Positions 10,171-20,980 of a stretch of DNA of 50,326 nt are shown one piece after another. Below the pieces are notes generated by a model. That model was not told the DNA's origin. It made no database searches and was given only the letters and a program-made list of their open reading frames with translations. Every line of letters begins with the position of its first letter. Positions within the stretch are counted from its first letter, which is position 1. The position numbers and the translations under genes are program-made. Origin of the DNA: Endotrypanum monterogeii (Eukaryota > Euglenozoa > Kinetoplastea > Trypanosomatida > Trypanosomatidae). The stretch spans positions 1,107,416 through 1,157,741 of the forward strand of contig CM007314.1 of NCBI GenBank assembly GCA_000333855.2, given 5' to 3'.

Positions 10171-10694
10171 AACCACATTAGGTGTAGCTGTGTGCACGAA
10201 TGCTTTGAACAGGCATTTCTATAAAAAGAGGTGTAATCTAGATACTCAGAAAAAGCAGATGAATGCCGGTATCCATTTCCCAAAATCATCTCTACATCCT
10301 TGCCCTCAACCGCGTTTTCCCTTACTCAACCTCCTCACAGCGATAGCGAATCATCAAGGGTAGCAAACCTAGTGGCGAAGAAATTAAAAAGGAAAAAAAA
10401 AGAGGCCGAGCTCTTGGACCCTTCCAGTAAATCTGTACAAAAACGCCGTTGGCGAAAGCAGAGAGGAAACGGCGCCTCCAGAGAGTTCGAGATTCTCAGC
10501 AACCCATCCCGGAGTCCTTCCATTCTCTATCAGCATCATACCCAGCAAAAGATGAGCGGGGTTATCTACAGGAAGACCCGGGGAGAAGCTAAAATGAAAT
10601 CAAAGACGTGGGGAGGGGGGGGGCATAGGAAAAAAAGAGGAACAATAACTTTTCCATGCTTCCTTCGAGAAATCAGAAACATGGAGAGGAATTC

Positions 10695-13089
10695 TCAGCC
10701 TATGTTTTGTAGAACTGCACGCTGCCTTGCCAAGTCCATTTGAAGACGAGAAGCTGCATTGCACACTAGTGGCTCCCCGCGGAGCACACCCGCCCCCTCT
10801 CCGTTTGCGTCGAGAAAGTAATTTCGATCACCCATAAAATGCATCATCAGACGGTCCTGTGAACTGGCCGCCTCCTCAGCCTGACGGCGGATCGACTCGA
10901 AGCGGCTTAGGAGGTCTTTCTTTTCGAGTTCAAACTTCTCACGCTCCTGCCGAAGTGCCTGAAACTCTGCGGCCGCGGTGTCGCACAGACGTCTGTGTTC
11001 CTCCTTCAGGTGACTTGCTGTGGATCGGTCTGCCTCAATGGACTCTAGCTTCATCTTGTACTCTTCCTCGCGGGAGCGCAGGGCCTTGAGGAGGTCGGTC
11101 TCATCACGATTCTGTCGTTCCCGGATCATGGACGCTTCAGTACGCTCTCGCCCAATGGCTATGCGCTCGCTCTGCAGCTCCGCCATCGCCTCCATCTTTT
11201 TCGCGAGGAACTCCTCGAGCTGCTGCTCTAGCATCTTGCGCTCCTGTGCCACCTCACCTAGCATGAGCCGACGCTCCTTCTCTGCTTGCTGACGAAGGGT
11301 GTCGTAGTGGGCGTGGGCCTCGCGAAAGGTGCGACGATCCTCCTCATTGTTCTTGCTGAAGGAAGATAGGGCGAGCTCAAACTTGGCGTACAGGCCAGCC
11401 ACACGGGCTCGCTCGGCTGACAACGTCTCCTGGTTCTCCTTCATCTCTGCTACCATCGCATCCAACACGGCCTGACGTTCGTCCAGCTGTCGTTCTTTTT
11501 GTTGGAGCACAGACAAGCGCTCCGCAAACAGCTTCTGGTTCATAGCCTTCGTAGCCTCCATCGCTTCCTGCATGGTTTCCACCACCGCCTCGATACGACG
11601 GGTGTTGCTGACATGACCATCCAGTGCGGCCAGTTGCTGCGCATGCTGCTGCTGGAGCTGCTCGAGTGAAGCCTCATGACGCCTCGCCATCATTTGGAGC
11701 TCTGCCTTCTGCAACTCGTCTTTGCGCGCACCGTCGGCCTCCATCTGTCGTCTCACCTCCTCTAGTTGCGCACGATACCGAGCACTCACTTCTTCTATCT
11801 GCGCCATGAGAAGAACACTATCGTGGTGACGCGACTCCTCCTCCGCCTTGGCGCGCCGTTCTTTGTCTATCTTGTCCATCTCCTCGCGCAAATCTCTTTC
11901 ATTACGCAGCCGCGTCGCACGATCCTCGAGGTCCCGCTTTAGCCGCGCCTCTCTCTCCTCCTCATCCCTACTCAAGCGCTCCTCCAGGAGAGCGCGGTAT
12001 TTTTGGTCCCGCTCCTCAACCATCGCCCAGAACTTGACCTCACGTTCCTCACGCTCCTTCAGCTCCTTTTGAAGCTTTTCTGAGCGTGCCATGTCCTCGC
12101 GCCGGTCGCGCAGCTCTCGTTCACGCCGATAGCGCTCGTCCTTGATGAGGCGCTCCTTCTCGGCCGCAACAACGGAGAGGTTGAGCTCGTGGAAAACCTC
12201 GCGTACATCTTGCGCGAGGCGCTGAAAAAGGGCGTGCGCGGCCTCCTCCTCCTCCGCGCGGCGCAAGCCGACAGCGCGCTCGTGCTCGCGGCGACGACGG
12301 CGCTGTAACTCCGATGTAACGGCGCCAGCTTCGGTTTCACCCACATCGTCAGCCGCGTCACTTGCGCCTGTCTTTGCAGCTGCGCCTGTGAGTGACACGA
12401 CGGCCTTAGTTGCCGTGCTTGCCGCCGCCACTTGTTGAGAGACCTGCCGCTCCACGAGATCGCTAAGACGCTGAGTTACCTCTTGTTCCCGCTGCTCCTG
12501 TGCAGCCAGTTGTCGCTTGAGCTCTTCCTCGCGCTGCCGTATTTCATCAGCTTTTTTTTGCCTGAGCTATCTCCCAATTGGCGATGCGCTGCATCACTTC
12601 TTCCTTTTCCAGCCGAAGCTGCTCCTGCACCGTAGCATAAAGTCGCTCCTCCTCTGCCTCTACATCGGCCATGAGTGTCTTGGACTTGCTGGTAGAGGCC
12701 ACTGCTGCCGCGATCGGCGGAGTACCAACAGTGGGAATGTAATCGTCACTGTCCACTGGCTCCTCGAAGTCATCAGCGTAGTCGTCGCCATAGTTGTCCG
12801 ATGTGGTTACAGTTTTTCTGCTGGAGATCATCTTGCCAGAAGAAGAAGAAGCAGCTGCCCCTTCATCCTCGGAAACGGGTGTTATCTCTTTTCCCTTCCT
12901 CGACTTTTTGGAGTCGCCTGCGCTTTTCTTCTTCTTCGAGCGGCTTGTAGACCTAGATGGGACACGCACCTCTTCCAGAGTTTCCGACGGGCCGATGTAG
13001 TCATCGTCGTCATCGTCGCCCAGGGCAGCAAATGAAAAGCCCTTTCGTGACGTGGGAGTGAGACTCGGAGCATTTCTTAGTGATGACAT
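10695..13089 (-). CDS. Large coiled-coil protein with an apparent frameshift
   Basis: Two abutting open frames look like one gene. The first (12547-13089) encodes an acidic, serine/lysine-rich disordered N-terminus that runs into a coiled coil and stops just after an A8 run (coding strand, 12552-12559). Removing one A lets the frame continue without a stop into the second frame, which ends at 10695, giving about 797 residues. The reading straight after the run is again charged coiled coil. The C-terminal two thirds is almost all heptad-like, rich in E, R, Q, K and L. An acidic disordered N-terminus with a long coiled coil recalls centriole or transition-fibre proteins such as FBF1, but the resemblance is compositional. 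The frameshift may be a homopolymer sequencing error or a real mutation. Confidence 0.75.
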
Positions 13090-13834
13090 TCTGAATTTAG
13101 TTTACGAGAAACAAGGTTTGCTCTTTTTCGCTGCTGTTGCTGTCGTGTCGATGTGTAATACTAGCCTACATGAGTCAAAAGCTACAGAAAGCGTGAAAAG
13201 TGGATATGAACCGTGATGGTCGTGGAACGCAAGTTCGAGGGATAATTCTGCACGACATGCAGTGGCTACCATGAAGCTAATGAGAGAGGGAAAAGGGTCG
13301 AGGGATTGATAGAAGAGTAGCCAACAGATGCGATTAGTGGTGCAAGTGTCGAAATACCGGGACAGCACAGGGATCTCGACTTGACGCGGAATAAAAGGCA
13401 TGCGACTGCTTTCCGTTTGTCATCGATGCAGTCTTTCCTTTGGATAGTTTTTCAAAAGATCTTTTTTTTTTTTTCGCGCGCACCAACACGCACACAAACA
13501 CACACACCTACATCCTTTTTGGCAGCTATACGCACAGTGCAACATTAGCTCTGTACCTACAGTCTGTAGCCAAGATGGGGAGATTAGCAGAGGTCCAAGT
13601 CATGTCCTACCCGCGAGATGCACCTATCACCCGCGCACTAGAGCACCAGAAAAAAAAATTTCATAGACGCTAAACGGAAAGCATCATTTCCCCTCAAAGC
13701 CCAGAAGCAATGTGATGGAGAAAAAAAGGTACGGGTGAAAAAAAAAGCAGAAACACGGATAGTGGAAAGAAGAAAGAGGGGGAGGAAAGTAAGCTCAGAG
13801 CAGGGACACACAAGCTTTGATCGTATTGAGCGGC
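13090..13834. other. Intergenic
   Basis: About 745 bases with T, A and CA runs (near 13460-13475, 13486-13508, 13738-13747) and no supported gene. It contains the 5' UTR of the coiled-coil gene and the 3' UTR of the TBC gene. Confidence 0.6.
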
Positions 13835-14926
13835 CTAAAACATAGACGGTACCCAGCTTTGCCATTTCTCTGCAAATGACATCCCCTGCTCCAACCCGTG
13901 ACTCCGTCGAAGTGCCTGCACACCTTCAGGCGAAAGCGATTTTAGCTGCTGCAGCAGATCGAAATCGAACTTTACTATCCACTTTAACGCTGTGTGAAGA
14001 AAGAGGTTCACGTCCCCCGGCGGGTACGACTGAAGCAGCGGAACGACATCAGACATCGCTTCCCCTAGCAAGATGCTGCTACGCAGGTGGTGACACATGG
14101 CTGCGGCGACAAAAAAGGCAGCGTTTCGAATTTCGTCGCCAAATGACATTAGAAAATCCCAGATACGCAGACCGTCTGCTATGTTGAATTCATGCATAAA
14201 TAATAGCATGATCCACCGCAGAGCATAGTGCTCCGCATTAATACCCAGATGCTCGAGGTGCTCGAACAGTGGGGGATCGAAAAATCGCAAGACATTGTCA
14301 AATAGCCTCATAGTACTGGTAAGCCCGCATGTTGCGTCAAAGTCGAATGAGCGGCAGAAGTCATCACCAAGATATGCAAGAAGAGTTTGGAAACAGAAGA
14401 AAACACCGGCCTCAACAGATAACGTAACATTTGATACTTGGCCTTTTGCGAAGGCGTAAAGTAGATGAGCAACATACTCGTTCATTCCTTGAACATACCC
14501 GAGCGCTTTGTTTGTCATTGATATGCTAATCAGTATTCGCCGCAACGCATTCTGCGAGGGAGTGAAATGTGCGACCTCTTCCGCAGTACCACTTGGATCC
14601 ACAACGGACTTGTTCGCATATGCGAGGAAAAAGTTCAAAGACGGCATGGTACGAGGTACATCAATGTCGATGAGCCGCGAGACATCACTTGGCTCAAACT
14701 TTGACAGCCCAGGGTCAAGACCACAAGCCTCTAAAATCCTACTGTATTCCTGAAGTCGGTCTGCCTCGATTGCGCCCCAAAATTTTGGGGAGATTGGATA
14801 AAACCCCATGATTATTTTCCAGGAGACCGGACGCGCATCTTCGTGCAATCCGCGACGACAGCTCCTCAGCAAGGCTTGAAAATTGATCGTCTCCGCATCC
14901 AAAATTTGATTTATGTTTAAGCTCAT
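13835..14926 (-). CDS. TBC-domain Rab GTPase-activating protein
   Basis: A 363-residue protein that is mostly one TBC domain. The arginine finger lies in the I-D-x-D-V-P-R-T motif (R92) and the glutamine finger in Y-V-Q-G-M-N (Q146), so both catalytic residues are present and it should be an active GAP that speeds GTP hydrolysis by a Rab. The motif R-W-x-M-L-L-F and the W-D motif further on also fit the domain. Overall it most resembles the TBC1D13-type small TBC proteins, which act in membrane trafficking; the target Rab cannot be told. The open frame extends to 14995, but the ATG at 14926 begins a sensible N-terminus, and the purine run at 14971-14990 is a candidate polypyrimidine tract between the two. 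Confidence 0.9.
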   Translation of the reverse strand: MSLNINQILDAETINFQALLRSCRRGLHEDARPVSWKIIMGFYPISPKFWGAIEADRLQEYSRILEACGLDPGLSKFEPSDVSRLIDIDVPRTMPSLNFFLAYANKSVVDPSGTAEEVAHFTPSQNALRRILISISMTNKALGYVQGMNEYVAHLLYAFAKGQVSNVTLSVEAGVFFCFQTLLAYLGDDFCRSFDFDATCGLTSTMRLFDNVLRFFDPPLFEHLEHLGINAEHYALRWIMLLFMHEFNIADGLRIWDFLMSFGDEIRNAAFFVAAAMCHHLRSSILLGEAMSDVVPLLQSYPPGDVNLFLHTALKWIVKFDFDLLQQLKSLSPEGVQALRRSHGLEQGMSFAEKWQSWVPSMF

Positions 14927-15761
14927 GGTGACCCCGGTGATGGTACTTGGCCTTGGACGACAGTACAGGTCAAAAAAACAAAAGAGCGGAGGCAATGGGG
15001 ATCTCTCTCTCCTTCCCTTGGGTACCAGAGGGAAATCTCACCTCCGCCCAAACAACAACTTGGTTACTGTCGTTGAAAGTTCACTCACAGTAACGTTGAA
15101 TGTGGACGTACTTTCCGGAGGCTTAGAGAGAGTCCATGAAGGGAAGCAAGCGCTACGGGTTCCAAACCTTGGGTACTTACGAACATACCCTAGGCCATGC
15201 GACATCACCCCCGCCATTTGTGGTTGGTTGTAAGGGAAACGATGGGGAAAGAATAAAAATAGGCAATGAGGGGGAAAAAGACGGGTGGAAGAAAAAAAGT
15301 GGCGAACGCTTATCACGATCAACAATACCGAATGGGTGCTCACTCTGAACTGAGGTGTGTGGAGTGTGCAAGGTGAACTCTCTCGCTTCGAAACCAATCG
15401 CAGATGGAGAGACTTCTGCCCATGCTTGGATTTCGCGGTCCGGAAAGATGTCGCTCCTCCACATTCTTGTTTTGTAAAATTGAAGGGATAAACGTGAAGT
15501 ACACATTTATGGAAAGAGAAAAGAACAAGGAGCGCAGCAGCTACCTTCCCGTCTCCTACTAGTATAGAAGTGAAGTCTACATGACAAAAAAGTAGTCGTC
15601 ACCAAAAGCGCTCTTGAAAAAGTATCTCTCGTCTTCAGCATTCAGAAAGACAAAAAAGGGGGTACTAATTGGTTATTCTAGACAAAACTAGGGACACCGG
15701 TTGGATGAAGCTCGGGGCAAAGGTTTGTTCTATGTATTTCCTGTATCCCTCTTACAATGTA
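14927..15761. other. Intergenic
   Basis: About 835 bases with no supported gene. Minus-strand frames of about 110-120 codons here overlap each other and have no recognisable features. Confidence 0.55.
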
Positions 15762-16076
15762 TTATGGGAGGGGGTTCACAGCATCGAGGAAGGAAATGAC
15801 GGTACGGGAAAAGCTTGTCTGAGTATCGATGATGGGGTATACTAAGGCCATCCGACCATCCGGGAGGGCGACATAAGCCCGGCGGTCAATCCTGTCGTAC
15901 GTAGCGGACTCCTCGTCGGAAAGATTCGCGCGATAGTAGGACCTCTTGGAAACGATAGCACAGACTGCAATCACAAATGCAATTGTAGGGGCGTGGAAAG
16001 CCAGCGCATGGAGACGGCTTGTGTAAGTCTGAGGGAGAAAGAGGCTCCACAGAGGGCGCTTCACGATGGCGGGCAT
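15762..16076 (-). CDS. Small single-span membrane protein, unknown
   Basis: A 104-residue protein. The N-terminus is basic (M-P-A-I-V-K-R-P), a single membrane helix spans about residues 27-43, and a soluble C-terminal tail of about 60 residues has mixed composition. This pattern is common among small subunits of mitochondrial inner-membrane complexes, but I do not recognise the family. The frame runs upstream to a GTG at 16121; the ATG at 16076 was chosen. It has better composition than random frames nearby and lies on the same strand as all other genes. Confidence 0.6.
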   Translation of the reverse strand: MPAIVKRPLWSLFLPQTYTSRLHALAFHAPTIAFVIAVCAIVSKRSYYRANLSDEESATYDRIDRRAYVALPDGRMALVYPIIDTQTSFSRTVISFLDAVNPLP

Positions 16077-16675
16077 CTTTCGAGTCGGAACTGAACCCAG
16101 TGCTTTTGTTCTCGAAGTCACACTGCGGGGAGCGAAGTAAGAAAATAGCCAGACAAAGAAGTAACGAGAGTTCAGAGGAGAGAGACTTTGTAGAGATATC
16201 AGTCAAGTACAGCAGGGCAAATGCTGTCTAGGATGAGGGAGAAAAGCCTAGTATCAAAGCAGTGACTGCTCCATCAGAATCTAATTCGCTGATTAGATAA
16301 CAAGCGCGCCGGTCACTTAAGACATGTATATATATATATTTGCGAAACGTGTCAACTAATGATGTTGCCTTCTTGTTCATGAAAAAGCTTTTGCCTGAAA
16401 CGAAACAATGGTTTTTTTTTTTGGCTACATTTCCGTAATAGCGAGCACAAAGTACCAGATATATAAAAAATAAAACTCAAGACTAGATACAGACGTATAT
16501 GCCCACTTGGAGGTGGGATATCGATTGAAAAGTTTTTTTCCGTAGATTTCAAAACACTATTCGGGGTACTGGTTATTTTCTTCGTGATGTTTTTTTCCTT
16601 TATTTTCTGTACATCGGTGAGCGGTTGAGCCTAATTCAATAACGGAAAAGGCGCGCGACGTTGATAAATTTGGGT
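16077..16675. other. Intergenic, AT-rich
   Basis: About 600 bases, more AT-rich than most of the window, with a short TA run near 16327-16340 and a T run at 16411-16421. No supported gene. Confidence 0.6.
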
Positions 16676-17023
16676 TTAGGAGCGTGAAAAGAAGAGTTTT
16701 GTCACCTCACCAGTCTGAGTCTCGTTCGACACGCTGTTCGAAGCGCGCAGACGCCAGCCTTCTTCTTCGAGGGTCTGAATAATGATATAGAACATGGAGG
16801 ACTTGTGAAGCTCATCGCAGAAGTGCTGCTGGAGGTCCATGCGCCAGTGATCCGGATTCGAGACGAATAGGAACTTGGGAGACTCCTTGCCAGGATTCAC
16901 GGCAGTTGATGTAGCCAGAGGGATTCGTGTCTCCAACGTGCGAATGGTGTCCTCACGGACAGTGGAACCGAGCATTGTGATGGTCGGCGGATTGAAGGCG
17001 CAGGAGACGCAGAGGTTCGGCAT
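16676..17023 (-). CDS. Small hypothetical protein
   Basis: A 115-residue soluble protein with complex composition. The C-terminal half (W-R-M-D-L-Q-Q-H then F-Y-I-I-I-Q-T-L-E-E) looks like a folded alpha/beta segment and ends T-K-L-F-F-S-R-S. I do not recognise the family and see no catalytic motif. The open frame begins further upstream at 17131, but the upstream part is hydrophobic low-complexity, while the ATG at 17023 follows a purine run at 17095-17106 (pyrimidine on the coding strand). That supports the shorter start. Confidence 0.6.
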   Translation of the reverse strand: MPNLCVSCAFNPPTITMLGSTVREDTIRTLETRIPLATSTAVNPGKESPKFLFVSNPDHWRMDLQQHFCDELHKSSMFYIIIQTLEEEGWRLRASNSVSNETQTGEVTKLFFSRS

Positions 17024-19211
17024 TGTGGAATAAAAAAATAGTGACGGGGGCTGGAGTGGGAGGTTGTGATTCGGCTTCAAGAATGACTGGTAGAGAGGAG
17101 AAAAAAGAGCGATAAGTAGGAAAACCATCATAAATACAAAGCGATAGGCAGCTGCGCAAATGGAGACGGTAGTACTTCACACCACGCTCCGTCACGCAGT
17201 ACCCTGATGTTGAAACATATGCGGCGTCCTGAACCCCTTTCAGTCGTCTAATGGCTCTCGTACTAAATGATATACCGATAACTTGAGAACGTTCCGAAGG
17301 GAAAAAAGACGGCGTGGTGGTAGTTTAAAATCTATTCACTAACACAATGATTGATTCGACGCATCATCAGCGGCAAAGCTGCGGATTCGTTGACAGAAAC
17401 AAAATAAAATTTTAAAAGATGCTGAGCTGTCTAGAAGGGACCCACGGACTTTAAGTGATGAGTTTTTATTTTGATAGAAATAACCCTCATTTTTTTTTTT
17501 TAATAACCTCAAAAGAGACCTGAAGTAGGGAAGGGAAATAAAGTGGTGAAATCTGTTGGATAAATCAGAGTGAGTAGATTAATTAAGGATAAATCATTAG
17601 GGTCACGAATATAGAGGAAACACCTCTGCTGCTAAGAGAAACATCGGTGAAGAGTACAGCAACGGCAAAAGACTTGATAAACGCCGTGCATAACGCTCGA
17701 AAAGGACACTTCCCTACATTCTAAATATTTTGATTTTCAAGAGACGTAAAAAATAGGGTAGCTCAATTTCAATTTAATTCGACCTCTTCTTCGTTCGAAC
17801 TAAGTAAAGTTGAGATTATTAGCCTAGCTGTCTGAGGAAAGGTCAAGTAGAAAGGAAGCGTGGTGCATGATTAGATGCAAGTTTGGGTATTGGTACGAAA
17901 ACAATGTTAAAGCAAATCCGCTCCTAAACATATATCGCATTCCTAAGCAGCTAAAGAGGGGCTGCTCATTCATCTACGTAAAAATTCCCACGCATTTTTT
18001 TTTCGATACATTTATATGCAATAAGGTGCTTTTGCTCGACAATGCTAGGAATTATGAAGATGCTCACCGCGACCGGGGTCACATGTCAGACGAAACCCAC
18101 TCAAAAAGGTCAAAGACAAGTTTTTCACCTGATTGCAACGACGCATGTTTGTGAAAGTAAATCACGTTGATGCTACAGTGCTCATGGAGAGTGGCCAATG
18201 TGAACATATGAGGCGCTTGAAACGCCACCCATTCCCTCATCCCAGAACGGAGGTGCATTCTCTGTGCAAACAATGAGAAACCTCTAGTCACTAACGTCGC
18301 TGACTGCACGCTCGTGAATCCACGTACCATGAGGTGGTTCAGGTAGATTGGAGATATCTTTCGCTTCCCCGTGTGCAAAAAAAAAAAAGCAATCCATGGT
18401 AGGGAAAGATCATATTTTGCGAACAGACTGCTTCACTTCGCCCGTCACATGCTGTTACTTGTAGCGTCGTCTCTTTCTTCTTACGATTATCATAATCGGA
18501 CTTCAGCAAACCCCTGCAGGTATTGGATAAGGTAACACTGCGCTCATCTTTCCAACACGTTACCGAGGTTGCCAGAAGATCTCACTCGCTGCTGTGGAGC
18601 CATTTGCCGCTCTCAAGAAAATATGTTCAGCATCTTCTAGATGCTTTGATGAAGGGTGGAGCACCTTTTCAAGTTATTTGACAACAAAAAGAGCTCCCTA
18701 CATTCCAGGCAGGCAGAAATCTGCCAATCGTATTTTTTTACGCTTTTTTGAGTGAGCGGCGCAAACTGTACATCGAAGGGGTTGCATCACCGGCAGTGTG
18801 TCAATAACACGACCACAATTTCAGGTAATATCTCCATTTCTGTGTGAGTAGCAAGGTTATATAATTTCTCGATCCATGGCAGCAAGTAAATATCTCTGCC
18901 TACCAGTAATCATCATGACGGTGATGAAGGAACCCAAGTGGTTGTGAATATCGATGCAACTAAGGAGAGGATCCATGTTGCGAGGAGGGGTACCATCTTT
19001 TGTAGCAAGCGCCTTCAACGTCACACCGGAAAAAAAATTTGTCTTTACGTTTCAGCTACTCAACGGAGGAGAGAGCTCACGAGACATAAACGAGGAGAGT
19101 TGCAAACATTTGACTTTGTGGATGTCTTTGAAAAAGAGTGGAATAAACGTCTCTTGTTGTATCCACTCACGGATGCTAACCTTCATGATGGAACATGGGC
19201 CCTCATCTGAA

Positions 19212-19474
19212 CAAACATTGATATCGCGAGGAGGCGTTCGAATGGGTTGTCGATAATGTTGGCGCCGGCATTCCGGGCGTCGGTTCTCGTAACCCCCCCC
19301 CCTCTCCTCCTGCGCGCGCGCGGGGCCACGTGGGGTTGTGGTTGGGGGGGGGGCGGCTGGCTGCCGATTCCAGGGCACCGCCGCGTCGGGGGTTCGCCAA
19401 AGGGGGAGCGGGCCGGGCAGTAGTTTTTTTTTTCGGCCCGGTTGCCGAAGGGGGGGGCGTAGCGCGGCGGCGCG
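19212..19474. repeat. Direct repeat, left copy beside gap
   Basis: This segment matches 19485 to about 19745 nearly base for base at an offset of 273. The two copies differ mainly in the lengths of C, G and T runs and in a few bases inside the GC-rich part. The copies flank the N gap, as expected if two contig ends of the same locus were not merged; a true tandem repeat is also possible. Confidence 0.8.
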
Positions 19475-19484
19475 NNNNNNNNNN
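19475..19484. other. Assembly gap (10 N)
   Basis: Ten unresolved bases between two nearly identical flanks. The fixed short length suggests a placeholder and not a measured gap size. Confidence 0.98.
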
Positions 19485-19745
19485 CAAACATTGATATCGC
19501 GAGGAGGCGTTCGAATGGGCTGTCGATAATGTTGGCGCCGGCATTCCGGGCGTCGGTTCTCGTAACCCCCCCCCCCTCTCCTCCGCCGGGCGGGCGGGGG
19601 CCGCGTGGGGGTTGTAGTTGGGGGGGGGGCGGCTGGCTGCCGATTCCAGGGCACCGCCGCGTCGGGGGTTCGCCAAAGGGGGAGCGGGCCGGGCATTTTT
19701 TTTTTTGGCCCGGTGCCAAGGGGGGGGGGGCCCCCCGCCGGCCTC
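19485..19745. repeat. Direct repeat, right copy beside gap
   Basis: Second copy of the segment at 19212-19474. It begins with the same bases directly after the gap and diverges around 19700-19745 in long G and C runs. Confidence 0.8.
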
Positions 19746-19854
19746 GCCCCCCCAAAGGGGCACGCGACGGGCTGATCCCAAAAACACCCACAGACATTTT
19801 TCTTTGCCACGGTGCGAAAAAATGCCCCCCCCCCGCCTCGCTGCGGCGGCCGGT

Positions 19855-20568
19855 TCAGTTGAGCAATGCGATTCCAACTGCGACGCCCGTCCAAAATGAG
19901 GCTCGACGAGGGACTGTGGCTGTGAGTGTGACCAGAAGTCGCTCGCGCCTGAGCGTTAGGTTGCTTTTCGGTTCAGCTTCCGGTGGTCGGTAGCCGTGGA
20001 GAAACGCCGACGTGCAATCGCGGACGAGGGCGCCCCATTGCATTTTTCCGTAACCCATCCAGCACAGCATCTGTGAGCCAACTACGATTGCGCAGATATT
20101 TCCAGCGACAGCAACAGTGATTTTCTTCAGTGCGATACCACAAAGTGAGCCTGCTACGATGTTCGCCAGCACCGCGCAGCAGGCGCGTGCAAGACGGACC
20201 TGTGCTAAAGTATGGCGGTCCTCGCCATGAGGGGGGTGAGGGTTCGCTCTAACAAATTGCAGCGTCTGCGATGCCTTGCTGTGTGCTGAAGGGGTGCCGA
20301 GGGGGGTGTCCACTTCGCTGTGATGAACATCGTTGGTCTCCGAGACGCTATCAAGTGGCCGATGCTGTGCAAAGTGATGCATCGCTGCAGTTCTGAGCTC
20401 CTCGAGAATGCGTTCCTCCTCTTTCGCCTGATGAGCGATCCAGGAAGACGTCCGCTGCCGATTAGGATTGACTTTTGAGGAGGCATCCAGGTCATCAAAA
20501 AATGTCTGCCGCAGCGCGTCTACGGGGGTGATGTCGTGAGACGACGGATCTATGAGCTCCTCCTCCAT
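19855..20568 (-). CDS. FUN14-family mitochondrial outer membrane protein
   Basis: A 237-residue protein. The C-terminal half matches the FUN14 (FUNDC1) family: a helix with N-I-V-A-G-S-L-C-G then A-L-K-K (about 136-149), a second helix (153-170) leading to M-G-Y-G-K-M-Q-W (171-178), and a terminal F-W-T-G-V-A-V-G helix (225-235). FUNDC1 sits in the mitochondrial outer membrane and acts in mitophagy and ER-mitochondria contacts. The N-terminal 120 residues are polar and probably cytosolic and disordered. They include F-F-D-D-L-D (23-28), which fits the aromatic-x-x-hydrophobic pattern of Atg8-binding motifs. The start is an ATG at 20568. The stop falls right at the edge of poor, homopolymer-rich sequence, but the protein ends where the family normally ends. 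Confidence 0.85.
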   Translation of the reverse strand: MEEELIDPSSHDITPVDALRQTFFDDLDASSKVNPNRQRTSSWIAHQAKEEERILEELRTAAMHHFAQHRPLDSVSETNDVHHSEVDTPLGTPSAHSKASQTLQFVRANPHPPHGEDRHTLAQVRLARACCAVLANIVAGSLCGIALKKITVAVAGNICAIVVGSQMLCWMGYGKMQWGALVRDCTSAFLHGYRPPEAEPKSNLTLRRERLLVTLTATVPRRASFWTGVAVGIALLN

Positions 20569-20980
20569 CCCCTCTGAAATGTTGCGGTCGGAGACTCACT
20601 TTTCAAGGAGGGAGGGTCTATGTTAGGGGGATGGGGGGGGGGGGCGAAAGACACCGAACAAAAGCAAAGAGAAATCTGGGCAGGGGGGAAAAAGGAGCAA
20701 GGAATGGCAAGGCAAGCGGTGTGGGTGAGGGCAGTCCTACCGACGTTATTCAAAATGGCGCCTTCGCGAACGGGACGCGAACGCAAGAGCGGGGAGGGCC
20801 GAAAAAGCGGTTTTGCTTACACGCGATGCCTGCCACCGCTGCTGCTGCTAATATACCCGGGCTCGAATACGCAGTCTTAAGATGGGACTCTGATATAAGG
20901 GGGGACGGAAAGCGCGCCTTTGGTGGCACACCTCCAGCACGAACCACGTTTATCTGCTTTGTTTTGGTACCGGCGCGTCA
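20569..20980. other. Intergenic, G-rich on plus strand
   Basis: About 410 bases. The plus strand has a G11 run near 20634-20644 and purine-rich stretches to about 20710, giving pyrimidine-rich transcript upstream of the FUN14 start. Several overlapping plus-strand frames were judged to be shadows. No gene called. Confidence 0.55.

Larger units (their letters stand above)
9597..10694. other. Intergenic, with (CA)n tract
   Basis: About 1.1 kb holding the 5' region of the Hsp60 paralogue and the 3' UTR of the coiled-coil gene. It has a CA run at about 10141-10170 and A-rich patches near 10380-10402. No supported gene. Confidence 0.6.
17024..19854. other. Long gene-poor region including a low-quality GC-rich patch
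   Basis: About 2.8 kb without a supported gene. From about 17.2 to 19.2 kb it is noticeably AT-richer than the rest of the window and shows only short open frames with no features. From 19.21 to 19.85 kb it turns into G- and C-homopolymer-rich sequence around a 10-N gap. It lies downstream of the FUN14 gene, so at least part should be its 3' UTR. See the separate repeat and gap entries. Confidence 0.55.
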
